Positions 44,967-56,704 of a DNA stretch of 64,000 nt are shown piece after piece. How positions within the stretch are numbered: the stretch's first letter is position 1; each line of letters opens with the position of its first letter. A program made the translations under genes and the position numbers. This DNA comes from Paraphysomonas bandaiensis (taxonomy: Eukaryota; Chrysophyceae). Location of the stretch: NCBI GenBank assembly GCA_965644295.1, contig CBFFRP010000281.1, positions 434,001 through 498,000 on the forward strand, read 5' to 3'. The notes below the pieces were generated by a model, which ran no database searches, was not told the DNA's origin, and saw only the letters and a list, made by a program, of their open reading frames with translations.

Positions 44967-46133
44967 CTCTATCTTTTCTAATAGATATCAAAACACACGA
45001 TGATTTTAAGTAGTTTCTATTCAATCGGCTGTTGTGACTGAGCCTATGAATGAGCCACACAATAGTAGAACCGTAATAATCATATGAGAAATACAGTACA
45101 CATACATGCTACTGTTCGACAGGGCAAAACACGTATTTATCTACAGTATATTCTTTTCTGCTGAAATATCGGCATATTTCACTATTTTATTCCATATACT
45201 GCTACTTTTTTAGGTTATTTTAATGGCCATGATGATAGGTTCACTTCCCAAATATTCTTTTCCACCTCAAACCAGGGATTTATTGGTCTTTGGAATATTC
45301 GAATGTTGTGTTGCAATTTTCATGGTCCAGTATAAAACCCTGGGTTTTCAAGAGATTTTAGGACCTGAGCGAAATGTTCCACAAGCTGTCGCGCAGTATG
45401 ATCATGATGATATAATGGATATACGTAGCTACTCGTGTAGGTATATCCACAGCTTGAGTTGAAGAATCAGATACTTGGATACATACAGCAGCGATTCTGT
45501 CAACGTACGCAAGACTCCAGGAATAAATAGATGTGCACAAGAAGGAAAAACAGTTGAAAAGAAAATACTATCTTAATAAACTTTGTATCGTATGTAATCT
45601 TACAACGCATGTAGAGATACTACGAGCTGATTGAGGTATTTAAAGGAATTTGATTATCTGGTGTTATATGTATTTTCGTATTGTATTGTCGGGACAATGC
45701 TTTCTAGTTTTAAAATACCCAACTCGTCAAAAGAGTACCATAAATATAATAGGCTCAGAACTCCAGATATTTACATGAACTTATGACGTTGAAGTTCTAC
45801 TTATATGATGATGTTGGTACTTAAACCTGATTTCTTAATACTCGCCTGATTTGAAGGCTACCCTTGGATTTTGTTGTGTAAGACATGAGGTCGTATACGA
45901 TGGGCACATGTGTTTTGTCTATATTTGTTGACCTTCACTGAGTGTTATACTATGATGTAATGAAACACGTCCCATTGAGTCGACTTCTTGTGATAAAATT
46001 GCTGACTTAGTAGTTCTTTCTCAGTTAAACTACTATATTCTATAAGTAATGCAGAATGTGGTATTTGGACTCTTCATACATATATTTTATGCGACATATA
46101 TATTGCTTTACTACAAAGATATAAAATTTGTAT
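44967..46133. other. intergenic DNA with one short possible coding exon
   Basis: A 79-codon plus-strand frame (45223-45462, MAMMIGSLPKYSFPPQTRDL at the start) is preceded by a good acceptor-like CTTTTTTAG. It could be an exon or a small gene, but I recognise no family and see no partner exons. The rest is the 5' flank of GCH1 and the 3' flank of the RtcB gene. Confidence 0.35.
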
Positions 46134-47336
46134 CTAATCAAATCCTTTTATATTTACTACTGACTCCAATCTAGTTTCTACATGCACAGTTGGGTCAAGA
46201 GCTGATACTATTATGTGCATATCTTTGTATGCACTGGGCGCCTCGTCAATTGTTTCTATACGTACACATGATGATACTACATTTTCCATTGACTTCTTGA
46301 ACTCTTTCAGTTTTATTTTTCTTCTGGCATCTGCTCTGGACATAATTCGCCCACACCCATGGGCACAAGAGAAATTCCAGTCAGGGTTCCCTTTTCCTCT
46401 GCACAGAAGTATACCATCCCTCATATTGAGAGCAACAATGCACATTTCTCCATCCTCTGCTGAAATTGCGCCCTTCCGGAGTATTATATTTTCTCTTTTA
46501 AAATCTATATAATTGTGAATTGATTCAATCACATCAGACCTGTTATACTCGACTCCAATTTCTCGTAGAATCAACTGTAGCATGATATGACGGTTCATTA
46601 TAGCCAAATGCTGAGCGCAGATCAAATCGAAGCAGTAGGCGACTGCAAATTCATCAACTAGACAATTACAGCTTCGATCAACAAAAGAATTATGATATTC
46701 AAATAGTTTCATTCCGAATGCCCTGGACCCGCTGTGAATAGTCAGAAAATGCTCTTCCGAATTGGGGTCACGGTTTATTTCGATAAAATGATTCCCAGAG
46801 CCAAGTGTTCCAAATGAACATAGACACACATTTAAGTCTATTCCAATCTTTTCACAAAGCGACGAAAAGTACTCATAGTTTATTGTAATTGGTGGTACCC
46901 CAATACGACATGCAAATAGATCAGCATCATGCTGCGCAGCCGAAAGGTACTTCGATATGTAAGACTCTTCAACTGGAGGTATTGGATGAATATTATAATG
47001 ACCTGTACCCATGGGAATAGTGCTGCGAATAATGGAATCAATTCGCTTCAAATTAATTCGACGCTTATTCAGAGGGTAAGTCAAAATGCCACAACCAATA
47101 TCACCCCCTACGTAACTCGGAACAACACGCTGATAACTTACATGAGATGTAAATCCCACACATCCTCCATGGCTAACATGACAGTCTGGCATTACTCTTG
47201 AGTGGCTGAGAGAGGGGTTGGATATCATGGCTTTGATTTGTTTCTTCGTAGCAGGATCAATATGATATTCATCCAAGTAGACAATAGCTGATTCCTCCTC
47301 TGATATTGGATTAGATATCACAGTACGGTGATTCAT
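46134..47336 (-). CDS. RtcB-family RNA ligase (400 aa, intronless)
   Basis: RtcB motifs appear in order: MPDCHVSHGGCVGFTSHV (metal-binding block), YVGGDIGCG, GTLGSGNHFIEI, LTIHSGSRAFG, ILRKGAISAEDGEM, and NFSCAHGCGRIMSR. His326 in the last block is the residue that is guanylylated in RtcB ligases. RtcB joins 2',3'-cyclic phosphate or 3'-phosphate ends to 5'-OH ends of RNA, with GTP and Mn2+. At 400 residues it is shorter than the tRNA ligase of animals and archaea (about 480-505) and resembles shorter bacterial-type homologues. No intron is needed, unlike most conserved genes around it. The start ATG at 47336 is followed by a plausible N-terminus. Confidence 0.88.
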   Translation of the reverse strand: MNHRTVISNPISEEESAIVYLDEYHIDPATKKQIKAMISNPSLSHSRVMPDCHVSHGGCVGFTSHVSYQRVVPSYVGGDIGCGILTYPLNKRRINLKRIDSIIRSTIPMGTGHYNIHPIPPVEESYISKYLSAAQHDADLFACRIGVPPITINYEYFSSLCEKIGIDLNVCLCSFGTLGSGNHFIEINRDPNSEEHFLTIHSGSRAFGMKLFEYHNSFVDRSCNCLVDEFAVAYCFDLICAQHLAIMNRHIMLQLILREIGVEYNRSDVIESIHNYIDFKRENIILRKGAISAEDGEMCIVALNMRDGILLCRGKGNPDWNFSCAHGCGRIMSRADARRKIKLKEFKKSMENVVSSCVRIETIDEAPSAYKDMHIIVSALDPTVHVETRLESVVNIKGFD

Positions 47337-47801
47337 GTTAATAATATACGCCAGCTTATAGTTATGGAACTCAACCTCTTAGTTTCACCACTTGCTTTTA
47401 GTGTGACTATCACAAATCCAGCCATGAAGAAGTTTTGCGTACATATGATTGGTTCAACAGATTTTCCGTAAACGGACAACACAGCAGTATGAATGTGTGC
47501 ATTACGTGCCGTATGTATGTGAGTAATCCGTAATGTACTGCTGTATATACAGTATGTATGCAGCTAGAGTATGTAGGTACAGTAGGTAGGTAGGTACTGT
47601 TTGTACGAATGTATTTAGCATGTATGTATGCGTAGGTAGGCAGGCATGTTTAGTGATTTGTTTAGTGAAGGCTTCTGCGGTGAGTATAAAGAGTGAAGCC
47701 TAGAGCATGAGCAGCAGTACGTAAACATTCAATAGGGTTGTATCATTACTGATACCTTCTAACACTAGTATTGACATCCATATATACATCTCTATATCCC
47801 C
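47337..47801. promoter_or_regulatory. divergent promoter region, RtcB / ECD
   Basis: 465 bp. A decayed tetranucleotide region of TATG and TAGG units lies at about 47510-47645. Confidence 0.55.
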
Positions 47802-50724
47802 ATGAACTCCTTCAATCTCCCTGCTGGCTATGAGGACTTTGTCTCCTCAGCAGAGAGTTTACTCAGCCAATTCAAAGAGGCTAATTCAGTGGATATAATG
47901 GTCTTTAAAATATACTCTGATAGTGGGTATACTATCGATCAGGCTATAGCTCAACAGCAAGCTGCAACCGAGTACATATCTAAGTTAACTGATGGCTATA
48001 TATGGCAGAGAGATTCTATACGTATTAAAGTTATATTACCACAGCATGGCCCTGTATATCTGGGATCTGTCGTTGAGTTTGGAGATAATATTGAAGACGA
48101 ATGGTTTGTAGTCCATGTTCTCTTTCAACTATCCAAGCAATTTCCTTCGATGAATATTACTGTGTCAGATTCTGATGGCCAATTCTTGTTGATAGAGGCG
48201 GCTTCGCATATTCCTGAGTGGCTGTCTCCCGACAATAGTGAAAATAGAGTCTGGATTCGTAATGGGAGCTTATATATTATTCCATTAGATGAAGTAGGGC
48301 GTACTAGAGACGGAACTATTACACTGCAATCAGCCTTGGAGGTTTTATGCAAGCGCGGTGAGAGTTGCATTGCTAGCAAGAGTGTGCACCAATGTTTATC
48401 TGCCCGAACTGATGTCTACCCGGCGCAGGCAAGGGCAAATTTGCATACTGCTGTATGCGTCCTTCCGCGCACAGTAGCAGAGCTTCTCAGAAAGTGTCCT
48501 CAATATATATCTGTAGCAGTAAATGGGTTGTGTAGCGAGAGAGATAAATTCTACACTCGATCAATGAGTGCGATGTCAAAATTCGGTGTGCAGGACTATG
48601 TCATCGTCCCTGTTCAATTTACACGTGCTTTATATGCTCAGCTCACATTTCAAGCTCGTTTTCATCCCCCTCCTCGGTTCCACAGTATTCAACGCAAGCT
48701 ACAACTCACCAAATGGGACAGCGCCACTGCGAAGGCTTTTGATTTAGGCTGTCGGGTAACATGTGGTCTAGAAATCGCGTACCAAAAATCTGTTAAAAGA
48801 AGTGCCTCAGCAGTGCAAGCGCGGGAAGAACGGAGAGTATCAACAGAGCGATTTTTGGATCAACACATATCCAAATGTGAAGCTAACAGTGTCAGTGACA
48901 AACCAGACATTGACAACTTTGTGGTCCTAACAACTGATTTGACTTCTGATATTATTGCCGATAATGAAGATGCTTTTATATTAGATGCGTTTCAAAACCC
49001 AATGTTGTTACATGAGCATATCACGTCACTTCAAAACGAGTTGAACGACGTTACGTTATGTGAGGTGTCTCCTCAAGACTCTGAAAGTGATGGGTGGTTA
49101 CATATGACACCGGAGGAATTCGAGAAAAATATGAATGAAAGAGTCTCCAGGATTGCAGGAGAAAATGACGTTGAAAATGATAAAAGTAATATGGCTAGTA
49201 CGAAAGAAGATGAAGCCCCTGTTGGGGGTAAGCGTACACACACTACACGGTATGATATGCCTCGTGCATCAAGCCGTCTTCCACGATCAGTAAGCGCTGC
49301 TGGAACAGATAACGATTCTGACGATGATACCATGGTGACTGAGATATGGAAACAGCGCCCTGTTAACAATCAAAATTTACCTGAAGAAGCTACAGCGGCG
49401 TCAAATACTTCAACGAATTCGAGTGAAGAACCGTCACGAATTCTCAGCGACATTGTGGGTGGTATGAATCGATTCATATCCTCTTATTCAGATGTTGGGG
49501 GGTTTGCAGACGAAACTCAAGGGAAAGGTTCCGAAGATGAAGAGCTAGAGGCTGATGTCGATGATACTCGTGATGATGTACGAGTTGCGTCTGGCGGAAC
49601 TGATATTTCTGAACCCAGTGGTAGTTCATTGGATGAAAACGCCCTTGAGGAAATTTCATTTGATTCTAGTGTGCTGATATCAATATTGGAGAAGGGAGAG
49701 CTCTCTCCGAGAAGTGCCATGAAAAAGGTCAATGAGAATGGCGGAGATAATGCCGTATCTGGTTCTTTACGTAGTGAAGATACTCGCAGGGTATACTTCA
49801 ATGGAGAGGACGAGACAAGACGCGACATTGACGATGATGTACAAGTAGCAACTGATGGAGTTGAACGTCTATGCGTGTCTGGTATTGTGGGTGTGAATGA
49901 TATACTGTTGGAAAATGATATAAATGATGGTGATAATGGAGATGATGACGGCGATGACAGTGACGATGAGGTGGAGAATAATATTGAAGCCACTAAGAAT
50001 ATACATGATAAAGAAAGTCGAAGTTCTGTAGGAAGATCACCTACAAAGTATTCTCTTGAGCCCTCCAAAGTTTCTGTACTAAATTTTGATACGTCGACCT
50101 CAACACTAACTGGTGTTGCTTTTGCTCACACTCCGCCGAAGGAAGGAAATTTTCCCAGCAGTGATGAAGATGACGGTAGTTCAGACGAAAGTGAGGGCGA
50201 AGATAGTGACGATTGGACTGCTGGTGGTGAGGAAAAAGAAAACTCTGAAGATCGGTTTATGTCTGAGTACATGGTAAGCTACTACACATCGGTTTATTCG
50301 TCAAGTTGTTATTTTCCATACTTTTAATGTGTTGTTAATTGTGAACCGCTGAGTATGTTGGTAATACTGTCCAATAGATTAACTCTTTTTGGTGCACGTT
50401 ATTATATTAGTTTGAGTATAGTATATTATTATAGTGTGATATTTTGTTTTATAGGACGCAATGGAAGCAGAGCTTTCTGGTTCAACTATGTTGGAGACTT
50501 TTGAGCGGTACTCTGCAGATGTTGATGCGGAGAATGGCGAGGATGGTTTGTATAGGCCAGTAGATATTGAGGCGAACTTACTCAAAAATTTACTTGAATC
50601 TCATGCTAGCCAAATGGGATCTGCGGGACCGGCGAGTAACTTATTGAGTCAATTAGGGATAGACCTTCCACCTCCTCCGTCGTTAGTAGATACAAATTCA
50701 GACGACGATGTCGGTAGTCAGTAG
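47802..50724 (+). CDS. ECD: ecdysoneless (ECD/SGT1) homologue, 2 exons
   Basis: Exon 1 (47802-50273) and exon 2 (50455-50724) join in frame to 913 residues. The conserved N-terminal half shows GYIWQRDSIRIKV, NIEDEWFVVHVLFQLSKQFP, DSDGQFLLIEAASHIPEWLS, NRVWIRNGSLYIIP and CPQYISVAVNGLC, all matching the ECD/SGT1 family. The second half is Asp/Glu/Ser-rich and disordered, ending with the conserved ANLLKNLLESHASQMG, GPASNLLSQLGIDLP block supplied by exon 2. ECD is a cytosolic and nuclear co-chaperone-linked factor needed for Prp8/U5 snRNP and splicing in animals. It is longer than human ECD because of the acidic region. The start ATG at 47802 opens MNSFNLPAGYEDF. Confidence 0.92.
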
Positions 50725-50829
50725 TCTCTATGCACTGAATGCTATTTCTTTTGTTTTACTTTTGTAATAAATGCACTCAGTGCAATCACAAGCAATATTG
50801 GTCGTGCTTATGTGACCATTTCCTTGTAA

Positions 50830-52433
50830 ACCTTGCTGGTAACCGTTAATGGTAATGCTATTATAATTACCGGGACATTTTTCATTAATGCCATTATAAT
50901 TGCCGGGAACTGCACTACCATTAATGGCATCCCATTTACTTCTATATATAGAACTTAGTGTTTTTAAGATAATGTAGTATCTCCTCTATTCTCCGAAGAA
51001 ACTATAAACAATATTAGACAACAATATTCATGCAACTCTACAGAACCTTGTTCACTATCTTTTCAATGCTCTCTAGTAGAGCTAGAGAATAGTTTCCTGA
51101 GCAATATGCATAGCAACGTACTCATATACCCAAAAACTCTAAAACACTCATTGAAAATACTTCACCTAGAAAACATTCATAAAAATACTATTTTCCCCCA
51201 ATGTTGAAAGAAGCTGCAGTACACAACTAAGCAAAGAGCAAAAAGTAAGTATACTCTGATACTCTGTATTTATACCATATACCATATACCATATATATAT
51301 ATATTAAGCGACGATGATGGCCAAAAAAATGATGGCAGTGTAATTTACTGTCTGAGTCTTCTTCCGAGTGAATTCAGAGAATCCCCTGCTCTGTATCATA
51401 TTTGTTCGTTGTGCAATGATCGCTTTAAACAAGATATACAGCGAGGTTACACGACTGGTGTGAATCATATAACCAAGGGCACCAAACATGTCGATTTTTA
51501 TTGGCAAGAGGAACTCGAAAACATTTTGGGAAGTGAAAGACTTCACGGTGGCGATTTATTGTCCTCTTTATAAGAAAGAAAGTATTTCCTTACTCCAGAT
51601 TCTTACTTCAGCTAACTATTGAAAGCTGAAACAATATTTGACGCAACTTGAAAAATTACAGAGTGTTACGCTCGCCTTACAAAGAGATGGAACCAATTTG
51701 TACCAAGCCCGCCAGCTATTAGATATACTGCTACAAGAATTTCCAGAGCTGCATCCATACCTTTCCCTAAATGCAAGCATTGTTGCCAGTGCAATTTTTG
51801 AGAAGACAGTGGCTAAAATTCAAGAGAACGATGAAAGAGAGTTGACAGGCAATGAGTGAAGAGCAGTTAGACATTTGCAATGGGTTTTTAGACATCAGCA
51901 ATTGCAGTTTAGGATTCATCCATTGATGTTGGTGCACCCGTCAGAAATAACTAGAAGCCGAGAGTGAAGGATATGATTTTCCACAGCGTGTTCTGGGCTT
52001 GGTACCTATGAGTCTAACTACCGCTGCTTGCGTCTTATTGAAGCACAATCTACTAATGTTGTTGAGAGGCTCTTTAGTCGTGCAAAGTTAATAATCACAC
52101 CTGAACGTTGCATGAATCTATAATATCGTCTAGAATCGTTGCTATTCCTACGAGCCAATTACATGTGGTTGCAGGATGCTTAAACCCTCCATGGAGCCTT
52201 GCAAGAAGATCCTGATGTGCCAGTAGAGAGCACGAAGTAGTTACAAGAAGTAATTAAGGGAGAACTTACTATACTATATCTATCATGAGCGGTATTTTAT
52301 CTACTTTAAGTTAGTAGATTGATTTTACTGATCATAAACGCCATTATAATTTCCTGACAATTTTCATTAATGCCATTATAATAGCCGGGAACTGGGCTAC
52401 CATTAATGGGCCATTAATGGTTACCAGGCCCTG
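50830..52433 (+). mobile_element. degenerate hAT transposon, family B, with transposase pseudogene (1.6 kb)
   Basis: The right terminus CCATTAATGGTTACCAGGCCCTG-type sequence ends at 52433. The left terminus at about 50830 is a mutated version (CTGGTAACCGTTAATGG). Plus-strand fragments with stops and frameshifts encode a BED-type finger near 51395-51480 (CSLCNDRFKQ, RGYTTGVNH). A central block at 51638-51859 reads QSVTLALQRDGTNLYQARQL, and a hAT dimerisation region near 52055-52160 reads NVVERLFSRAKLIITPERC, then RLESLLFLRANY. No clear target duplication remains. It is homologous to 16061-18222. Confidence 0.85.
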
Positions 52434-52859
52434 TAATGTTCTATCAATTCATTATAAATATCAACAATATAATATAATATATGCTGAGATCAGCTTTTTA
52501 TACATCTTCACCACCTACTAGTAGTAATTAGTGTGGAAAGCACGACAGGTGACTATGGGGAGTTTTGTGCACCACGCACACCATTTTTGCTTGTGTTGCT
52601 ACATAAGCCTAATTCTTCATAAGAGAATGTATCTAGAGGCTCTTATGAAAACTAGCTAATTGATACATACGATATTTAATGTGAGACTGAGGTCTACTGA
52701 ATACAATAACTTGGCAGTGTAAGCACCATTCGGCATTCGGACAACTTATGGGACTGGATGGAAAAAATGGGAGTTCAACACAACACTATATATCGAAGGT
52801 ACACCATATACGTTTTAAAAGACTACATACATATTAAATTCAGTATGAGTCCAATATAT
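52434..52859. other. intergenic DNA
   Basis: No gene or repeat recognised. Confidence 0.4.
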
Positions 52860-53252
52860 CATCAAATATTTCACCAGGTTTTATACATTTCACCAGCAGG
52901 TTTTGGTATTACCTCGACTTAATATAAAACACACAATGAAACTGCCATTATGAAATAGCGGTGGCGACGGCAGTATCGTCCTCATTCACCTCACTTCATA
53001 TTCGTGGTAAAAGCACTTCCAAGAGCATAATCGCACCCCTCTGCGGGACGATACTCTGTTTTATGGGGATCCGCTGGTGTTTGGTTCAGCAAAAAGAAAT
53101 TAAGTTATTTTCGCTCAGTAACCGTAAATTGTGTGGTTTGATATATAGCAACAAACGAATCATCACTGTCCAGGCGAACTTGATATCTCCCTTCAAGTCG
53201 AGGTAATACCAAAACCTGGCTTTTGATGTAAAACCTGGTGAAATTTTTGATG
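52860..53252. mobile_element. MITE-like element with about 58-bp inverted repeats (393 bp)
   Basis: The left arm at 52860-52920 starts CATCAAATATTTCACCAGG and ends GGTATTACCTCGACTT. The right arm at 53195-53252 is its inverse, starting AAGTCGAGGTAATACC and ending CACCTGGT-type inverse with TTTTTGATG. Identity is about 85%. One end-type sequence also occurs at 24953-25003. No transposase is encoded, and any target duplication is at most a few bases. Confidence 0.8.
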
Positions 53253-53272
53253 ATGGTTGGAAAAGGGTATAA

Positions 53273-54110
53273 CTATGCACAATAAGTAACTATGAATTTA
53301 TCCACTGCTGTAGTTATAATCCAATTTGTAACTACTCCCTTGAGACCATTCATACTCTGCTTAGATAAATTCACGAGCTCAACGCTGTCACCAATATATA
53401 GCCACTGTATGCTTTTCTTTAATGGGTGTCTCCTTTTCAACAGAGGATGCAGTAGATTCATGCGCCCGTCCCACAACTTTAATATGTTTCTCTAAAAAAA
53501 AACACTCTTCTTGTCGAATGTATGCGCTCAAGCGCCCAGTGCCCTCCACCATCACGAGATGCCTGTGTATTATCGACCCGTCCCACTACAATGGCTTCTT
53601 GACCATTAAGAGATAGACCTGAACATCCGGTTATAACTACAATATCATTGATAGTCACCTGATGAGACCAGATACAGCCGCCCAAATTTACTCTATTTTA
53701 ATCATAGATATGAGCCCTTGTTACTATACCTCGGATACTAAAGACCATAGATACGAAGTAGTGATTATCTATAAGATCAATCAACTGCTGTGTGCGCATA
53801 CCACAACCATTATACTTATTACAGAACAGAGTGATGAAATTTCACTACAAACCAAACAGATATGATGATTAACTGGTAGTTCCCACTGGCAATACGCAGA
53901 AAAGGTCAGGGTATTCTTGCATTGGCTTTGATCAGTATTCATGTGGATAACGAATAAGTTATCACCAACTATTCTCCCGATACCTAACCACGTGCGTGCT
54001 TCTTAACATTAATGACCGCCTTCACTGAGAAGATTATAAACCATTTACCGAATAAGAAGCATATCTTTAGGAAATTCGAGATCATTCCTCCGGACACTCA
54101 CAGCAGGTCT
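53273..54110 (-). CDS. unclear multi-exon gene or pseudogene with two SH3-like repeat blocks
   Basis: Minus-strand coding-like stretches occur in different frames. These are an N-terminal piece (LEFPKDMLLIR, then GIGRIVGDNLFVIHMNTDQS), MRTQQLIDLIDNHYFVSMVF, INDIVVITGCSGLSLNGQEA followed by IVVGRVDN, and IGDSVELVNLSKQSMNGLKG followed by VVTNW ending at 53273. The two LNG(Q/L)-type blocks resemble each other and the small SH3-like repeats of some protist proteins. A T9 run and frame changes near 53490 leave it open whether introns or decay separate the parts. No function can be assigned. Confidence 0.35.
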
Positions 54111-55023
54111 TAATTAGTTTCTTGAAATGTTATGAATAACAATTATGTTGGGTGAGTTGATACTACATCATGTTTTGTGCTTTCTTATGACAACACGAAA
54201 GCGTTCCACATTTTGACGAGTACGGTTCAAGTCACGCTTGTACATTAGAACTTATCATCCTATCGAACAGTATCGTAAGAATGGCTCACAGAAAAACTGA
54301 TTTGAATTTAGTAATATATACTGAACCCTTGGTACCCACTAAGTTGCGGTATTAAACGTCTAAGAAGCGCATCACGTCAAAAAATCAAAGAAAATCAAAC
54401 ATCATACTCGCTATTTCTGTTAAGGCAGTATTAAGACTCATTGATTCACGTATATCTCTTATCGCGTGAATACAGACATGTATATAAATAAATATCACAT
54501 AAACTGAAATAATTACCAAACTGAACAAGATACGCGACTGTAGAAGATACGCAAATGTGTGTGGTGCTAACGATCTGTTCAAACGTGTCTTGCGATTATA
54601 CTATTAGACCTTATCCTTCATGTAAATTTTACGTAATCAATCTTTAGCTCTAAAATTACGAAGTGCATTTTTCATTAATACTATGACTAGCTATAAATCG
54701 TATTTCTTTCGCTTATTAGTTGGTAATAACGCAACTACTAAGTACTATGCGCTATGCGTCTATCATGTATTATCTATTCTATGACTTGCTCTGTCAGTGG
54801 ATACTATGACTTCTTTACAACAGTTGTATGTTGTAAAACTATATGTGGCAGTGAAAATACTACTTTCATAACTGTCAGATACACTCAAGCATATAATACT
54901 AATCACTATTAATAATTGCTTTCATAATACACCCAGCTCGTAGTTAACACAAAGTAAGCAAGCGAGATAATAAGTCTAGTAATAAAATTATTAAAGAAGT
55001 AGCGAAAGTATGGCTACTAGAAC
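54111..55023. other. intergenic DNA
   Basis: AT-rich; a 65-codon hydrophobic minus-strand frame (54385-54582) has no support. Nothing else is seen. Confidence 0.4.
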
Positions 55024-55971
55024 CTATGGCGGTGAAAGGACACTCACTGATCCGTCTGCCATATGAGCAACTAGAACTGTCGAAGCCATTTGGATAAACA
55101 AACCGTGCTCAACCACACCAACGGTGTTGTTTAGTTCAATATTCGCGGCCAACGCATCCTTGATGCTCATCTTTTTGTCAAAATGTAAGTCCACAATGTA
55201 GTTACCATTATCGGTAATAGCGATATCATTTCCATCTTGTTTGTTGTTGGATACATTTCCGCGCCGGAGCACGGGACGGCAGCCTTTTAGTGACGGTAGA
55301 CCTGCCACAGTGCGAATCGTATGTTCATAGCAGAACGGGGTGATTTCAACCGGCAATGGAAATCCTGGTCCAAGCTCACGTACCAGTTTAGAATCATCGG
55401 CGATTACGATAAAAGTTTTCGAAGCAACTTCTACCTAGTATGCATAAATGATAATTCGTCACATTACAAAACAGCGTTCCCACCATTTTTTCTCGCAGTA
55501 ATGCTCCACCGCCGCCCTTGATCATATTAAAATTTTTATCTATCTGATATAATTAAATTACACAGTGTCACATTTTAATAAAGAAATCCATCTGACCTGA
55601 TCTGCCCCATCAATAGTAACATCCAAGACGGAATGATCATTTAATGTTGCAAGAGGAATTCCAAGAGATAAAGCCTGCGTCTTCGTAGCTTCGGAGGTTG
55701 GTATTGCAATAATGTTTTTCAATTCTCCACTCTTCAGCTTCTGTCCCAGCCGTTCTACTGCGTATTTTGCAGTTGAACCGGTCCCCAGGCCAACAATCAT
55801 GCCACTCTTTACATAGTCATCAACACTTTTATACCCCACAATTTGTTTTGCTTTCTCAGACGTTGATTGAGGAGCACAAAGAGAAGGATGGGATGTTGTG
55901 TACATGCATCCAGACGCCATCACACCACACGCCACTACACGACGATGAGCTAGAGTAAATCGGGAAAACAT
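55024..55971 (-). CDS. RPIA: ribose-5-phosphate isomerase A, 3 exons
   Basis: The ATG at 55971 opens MFSRFTLAHRRVVACGVMAS, an Arg-rich, hydrophobic leader suggesting organelle import. It is followed by the RpiA body: VKSGMIVGLGTGSTAKYAVE (phosphate-binding loop), AIPTSEATKTQALSLGIPLA, LDVTIDGADQ joined across an intron to IDKNFNMIKGGGGALLREKM, then VEVASKTFIVIADDSKLV, LPVEITPFC, DNGNYIVDLHF and NNTVGVVEHGLFIQMA. Catalytic Asp (DGAD), Lys (KGGGGALLREK) and Glu are present. It interconverts ribose 5-phosphate and ribulose 5-phosphate in the pentose phosphate pathway. The C-terminus continues about 15 residues past the usual end. Stop at 55024-55026. Confidence 0.93.
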
Positions 55972-56704
55972 TATAAATGTATTCGATTGGTATCTATAGG
56001 AATAACTTGCGTGTATCAAGTATATGAACAACAAGCATAGTGGTATCTTCCTCTTCTCCCTGCTACGACTGTGCAGGAGTTCCTACAGTGGTAGGCTTTT
56101 TGGGTAGCATGCGTACAATGATACTCTGTATCTCCATATCTAGACATTCGGTGTACTCATGCAAGCATACTCCTGGTACTGGCGCATACATACCATGCAT
56201 ACTGTTGTACATACATACATACATACATACATACATACATACATACATACATACATACATACATACATACATACATACATACATACATACATACATACAT
56301 ACATACATACATACATACATACATACATACATACATACATACATACATACATACATACATACATACGTACATACATACATACATACATACATACATACAT
56401 ACATACATACATACATACATACATACATACATACATACATACACACATACATACGTACGGCTGTACATAATCATCGTACTAGGTTTGAATTGTCGCATTG
56501 TTTATTGTGTTCGCACTCGCCTCATTGCTGTGGAATTCCTACATGTGTCAGGACATTGCAGGGCATATGCTTATGCCCATTCAACCCTTCATATTCCAGC
56601 ACTCTGTCTGCTATACATGATATACTTACATATACTTCTCCGTACGGAGGATATTAACTAAGAAGTAACTCCCACAGGGTCCTTGTGGCACTAGTAGGGC
56701 TCTT
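55972..56704. promoter_or_regulatory. divergent promoter region, RPIA / histidine kinase, with microsatellite
   Basis: 733 bp between opposite start codons, about a third of it a TACA array. No recognised promoter motif. Confidence 0.6.
56209..56454. repeat. (TACA)n microsatellite, about 61 copies, few interruptions
   Basis: TACA repeated from 56209 to about 56454, with single changes (TACG near 56365 and an ACAC near 56440). Open frames of YIHT and MYVC repeats are products of the array. Same unit and same genomic setting as 977-1188. Confidence 0.97.

Noticed and set aside
49073-50068. Minus-strand Ser-rich frames
   Set aside because: Antisense of the Asp/Ser-rich region of the ECD homologue.
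54385-54582. 65-codon frame with a membrane-like stretch
   Set aside because: AT-rich sequence often gives hydrophobic frames; there is no family resemblance or neighbouring exon.
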